Virus record (IMG/VR): IMGVR_UViG_3300037322_000275
Coordinates: 29,082 to 93,081 of that record
Origin: a virus
Strand: one strand, 5' to 3'
DNA length: 64,000 nucleotides
This document shows positions 61,904 to 64,000 of this stretch, one piece after another. Under the pieces are notes generated by a model. That model saw only the letters and a program-made list of their open reading frames with translations. It ran no database searches and was not told where the DNA came from. A program made the translations under genes and the position numbers. Position 1 is the stretch's first letter. Each line of letters opens with the position of its first letter.

Positions 61904-62905
61904 ATGGCAAAAATAAATAATGTATTAAATGTATCTCAATCTAGTTTAAATCAAGATAATACAGAACTCTTTAAGCTTGTAAGTATTGTAGGAAATATTG
62001 GTAACGTTTCAAAAAATGCTGTCTTAAACACAATCAACAACGTTTCTGGTTATACAATCACAGAAATACAATCTCTTTGGTTTAGAGTTCAATATGTAAG
62101 TATTGTAGGTGGTGTTAAAATTCTAAGTTCTACTGAACTTTACAAAATAGCAAATAAAGGTAAAGGTGTATATGGTCTTGGTGGTATTCAATTTGAAAGT
62201 ACAGATATTGAAATTGTATCTTCAAATGAAGTTTCAGTAACAGATTATTTAATAAATCCTTTAGTTCAGCAAATTGAGATTTCTGATTTAGAAGGTTTAA
62301 CAATTTCGGAATATGTAAATGCGTTTGTTCCAACTTATATAATTCAATCTCAAGAAATTGCACCTATTTTATTTATAACTCCTGAAGGAAGTTATCTGTT
62401 TCTTAATATAGGAGGCATTTATGGATTGACTGCGTCACAAACAACAGAAAGTGATTTTCAATTAATACCTAATTTTTCAAATCCAAATCAAAACAACATT
62501 AATAGATATATTGAAGTAACTCTTAGTGAAATAGGAATTGAAGACTTTGATGATGAATTAATTACACAACAAGCGTTATATGATTACATTCTTGAAAATC
62601 CTATTAATATTCAAGATATTGAATTATACAAATGGAAAATCACAGAAAATCCAGCACCTGATTTATTAGGATTTGGAATTTACTTAACTCCGTTAAATGA
62701 TGTTTGTGATTATGCTTCACCTATTACAGTAATAATTACAACTTTATATCACAATGGTGTAGAACTTTACCCTGTTGTTGGTGACTCTATATTTGAAGAT
62801 CCAGCAGGTACAATACTTGCAAATCTTAACGCACCATATAGATTACAAAGTGGAACAAACAAACAAATATCTGCAGGTAAAATAGTACCAGGATTTTGTC
62901 TTTAA
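61904..62905 (+). CDS. Probable fibre- or tail-associated structural protein (333 aa)
   Basis: Beta-rich with repeated short hydrophobic strands (LFKLVSIVGNIGNVSKN). The C-terminus ends GKIVPGFCL. Position between connector genes and the repeat fibre suggests a tail-tip or fibre-adaptor role. Confidence 0.65.
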   Translation: MAKINNVLNVSQSSLNQDNTELFKLVSIVGNIGNVSKNAVLNTINNVSGYTITEIQSLWFRVQYVSIVGGVKILSSTELYKIANKGKGVYGLGGIQFESTDIEIVSSNEVSVTDYLINPLVQQIEISDLEGLTISEYVNAFVPTYIIQSQEIAPILFITPEGSYLFLNIGGIYGLTASQTTESDFQLIPNFSNPNQNNINRYIEVTLSEIGIEDFDDELITQQALYDYILENPINIQDIELYKWKITENPAPDLLGFGIYLTPLNDVCDYASPITVIITTLYHNGVELYPVVGDSIFEDPAGTILANLNAPYRLQSGTNKQISAGKIVPGFCL

Positions 62906-62916
62906 AAAAAACAAAT

Positions 62917-64000
62917 ATGAAATATCAAATATGGGAACTTAAAGATTTTCAAAAGGGAAATACAAATGAAACAATTAAAGAAAACTTTGTATTACTTGTA
63001 AATGAAGCTAAACCTGATATTGAACTTCCTACACTTCAAAGCGTTCTAGACAATAATCACGACTTAATTGATGGAATAAACTCTCAAGGTAATAACGCTG
63101 GGCTTGGTAACACTGGATATGATATAAATGCATTTGGTTATCGCGCAGCAAAAGATAATTCAGGAGACGATGTAAATGCATTAGGGGATAGTTCAGCAAT
63201 AAATAATTCAGGGAGTAGAGTAAACGCAATAGGTAGTAGTTCTTCTAATAACAACACAGGTGATAGAGTCAATGCATTAGGTGGTAATTCTGCCAGTAAC
63301 AACACAGGGGATAATATAAATGCAATAGGTAATTATTCAGCATTTAATAACTCAGGGACTTCTGTAAATGCAATAGGTAACAGTTCAGCGCAGAATAACA
63401 CAGCATCTGATGTAAATGCAATAGGTAACGCTTCAGCATTTAATAACTCAGGAAATAATGTAAATGCTTTAGGTAACGCTTCAGCGCAAAATAACACTTT
63501 TAACAACGTTAATCTATTTGGTGATAATACACAAGCAGATGAAGATGGTCAAACAGTATTTGCTAAAACATTTGCAATTTTCGCAAGGTTATCCACATTA
63601 CTTTTAACAGAAACCAGAAAATACATATTACCAGATGAAAGCGGAACAATTGCTTTAGAATCCTACGTAGACGCAAACCAAAATGTAAAGTTATTAGGCA
63701 CAACTTTTTTTGCGGGAACAAAAAGCAATTTTAGCAACTTCGATTCTAATTTTTTTGGACAATTTGCTGGAAACGATGCAACAAATTCATCAGCAAGTAA
63801 TTTCTTTGGATCGTATGCTGGTAACGAAGCAACAGACGCAAACGATTCTAATTTCTTTGGGTCAAATGCTGGAAACAATGCAGCAAATGCGTCATATTCT
63901 AATTTCTTTGGAACTGGTGCTGGATCTGGAGCAACTAATGCAAGCAATTCTAATTTCTATGGGGCATATGCTGGAGATAATGCAACTAATGCATACAACT
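62917..64000 (+). CDS. Repeat-rich fibre protein (3' end outside window)
   Basis: Open to the right edge, at least 361 residues. MKYQIWELKDFQKGNTNETI is a short anchor domain. Residues from about 69 contain eight 16-residue repeats (consensus xVNA-I/L-G-N-x-S-A-x-NN-S/T-G-x), then a linker, then five 17-residue repeats (SNFFGxxAGNxATNAxx). Such short glycine/asparagine repeats form trimeric beta-helices like YadA-type heads and phage fibres. It probably contacts the host surface. Confidence 0.85.
   Translation, partial: MKYQIWELKDFQKGNTNETIKENFVLLVNEAKPDIELPTLQSVLDNNHDLIDGINSQGNNAGLGNTGYDINAFGYRAAKDNSGDDVNALGDSSAINNSGSRVNAIGSSSSNNNTGDRVNALGGNSASNNTGDNINAIGNYSAFNNSGTSVNAIGNSSAQNNTASDVNAIGNASAFNNSGNNVNALGNASAQNNTFNNVNLFGDNTQADEDGQTVFAKTFAIFARLSTLLLTETRKYILPDESGTIALESYVDANQNVKLLGTTFFAGTKSNFSNFDSNFFGQFAGNDATNSSASNFFGSYAGNEATDANDSNFFGSNAGNNAANASYSNFFGTGAGSGATNASNSNFYGAYAGDNATNAYN
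63121..63504 (+). repeat. Eight 48-bp (16-aa) coding repeats
   Basis: Consecutive units begin DINAFG, DVNALG, RVNAIG, RVNALG, NINAIG, SVNAIG, DVNAIG, NVNALG, each 48 bases; a ninth degenerate unit (NVNLFG) follows. Units share about half their bases, so they are old enough to have diverged but young enough to be in register. Confidence 0.88.
63745..63999 (+). repeat. Five 51-bp (17-aa) coding repeats, cut by the window end
   Basis: Units begin SNFFGQ, SNFFGS, SNFFGS, SNFFGT, SNFYGA at 51-base intervals, reaching 63999. The array probably continues beyond the window. Confidence 0.88.

Noticed and set aside
63121-63999. Regular short repeats considered as a CRISPR-like array
   Set aside because: Repeats are contiguous multiples of three in an open coding frame without unique spacers, and encode beta-helix-type fibre repeats.
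1-64000. Possible reassignment of TAG stop codons, known in some crAss-like phages
   Set aside because: Long genes such as the 1,870-residue protein, capsid and terminase run without internal TAG, and TAG is used as the true stop of phoH and at least two small genes. No suppressor tRNA was found.

Overview
The window is a piece of a dsDNA tailed-phage genome. It is very AT-rich, densely packed, and has no ribosomal or bacterial housekeeping genes. The gene set (major capsid protein, portal, large terminase, a PolB-type DNA polymerase, DnaB-like helicase, DnaG-like primase, Sak4-like ATPase, PD-(D/E)XK nuclease, UDG-like protein, thymidylate synthase, and a very large virion protein) and the two opposed transcription blocks fit a crAss-like phage (Crassvirales or a close relative). 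A Bacteroidota host is inferred from A-rich leaders without clear Shine-Dalgarno sequences and from promoters with a TAnnTTTG-like -7 element.

Layout. Positions 1-5632 (+) hold the end of a giant virion polyprotein with an HExxH motif. It converges on a terminator at about 5.65 kb. From 5.7 to 42.2 kb almost everything is on the minus strand: nucleotide metabolism (thyA, class II RNR, MazG-like), repair and recombination (UDG-like, RusA, PD-(D/E)XK, SF2 helicase), a 9-kb block of amide-bond enzymes (15.6-24.8 kb), the replication machinery (primase, SSB-like, Sak4-like ATPase, DnaB-like helicase, PolB), and then a string of tiny membrane or secreted proteins and structured spacers (37-41.9 kb). 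At about 42.2-42.4 kb transcription diverges. The plus strand then carries small early genes, PhoH, a GroES/GroEL-like pair, the packaging and head genes (terminase, portal, scaffold, capsid), connector genes, and fibre genes. The window ends inside a repeat-rich fibre.

The most unusual part is the 15.6-24.8 kb block. It holds an amidoligase, a class II glutamine amidotransferase with an N-terminal hydrophobic segment, a COOH-NH2 ligase of the phiEco32 type, two class I amidotransferase/gamma-glutamyl-hydrolase-like proteins, an ATP-grasp ligase, a phosphoribosyltransferase-like protein, and two gamma-glutamyl-cyclotransferase-like proteins. This looks like a phage-encoded pathway that makes, trims and recycles amide- or glutamyl-linked compounds or tags. 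The substrate cannot be read from sequence.

Other notable signals are: a recurring phage promoter (TTAGGA, exactly 18 bases, TAnnTTTG) on both strands; three tRNA-like elements with good acceptor arms but abnormal anticodon arms; a structured promoter-linked RNA candidate at 42.88 kb; a four-member family of paralogous unknown proteins; a UDG homologue lacking its catalytic motifs; and secreted or outer-membrane-like phage proteins.
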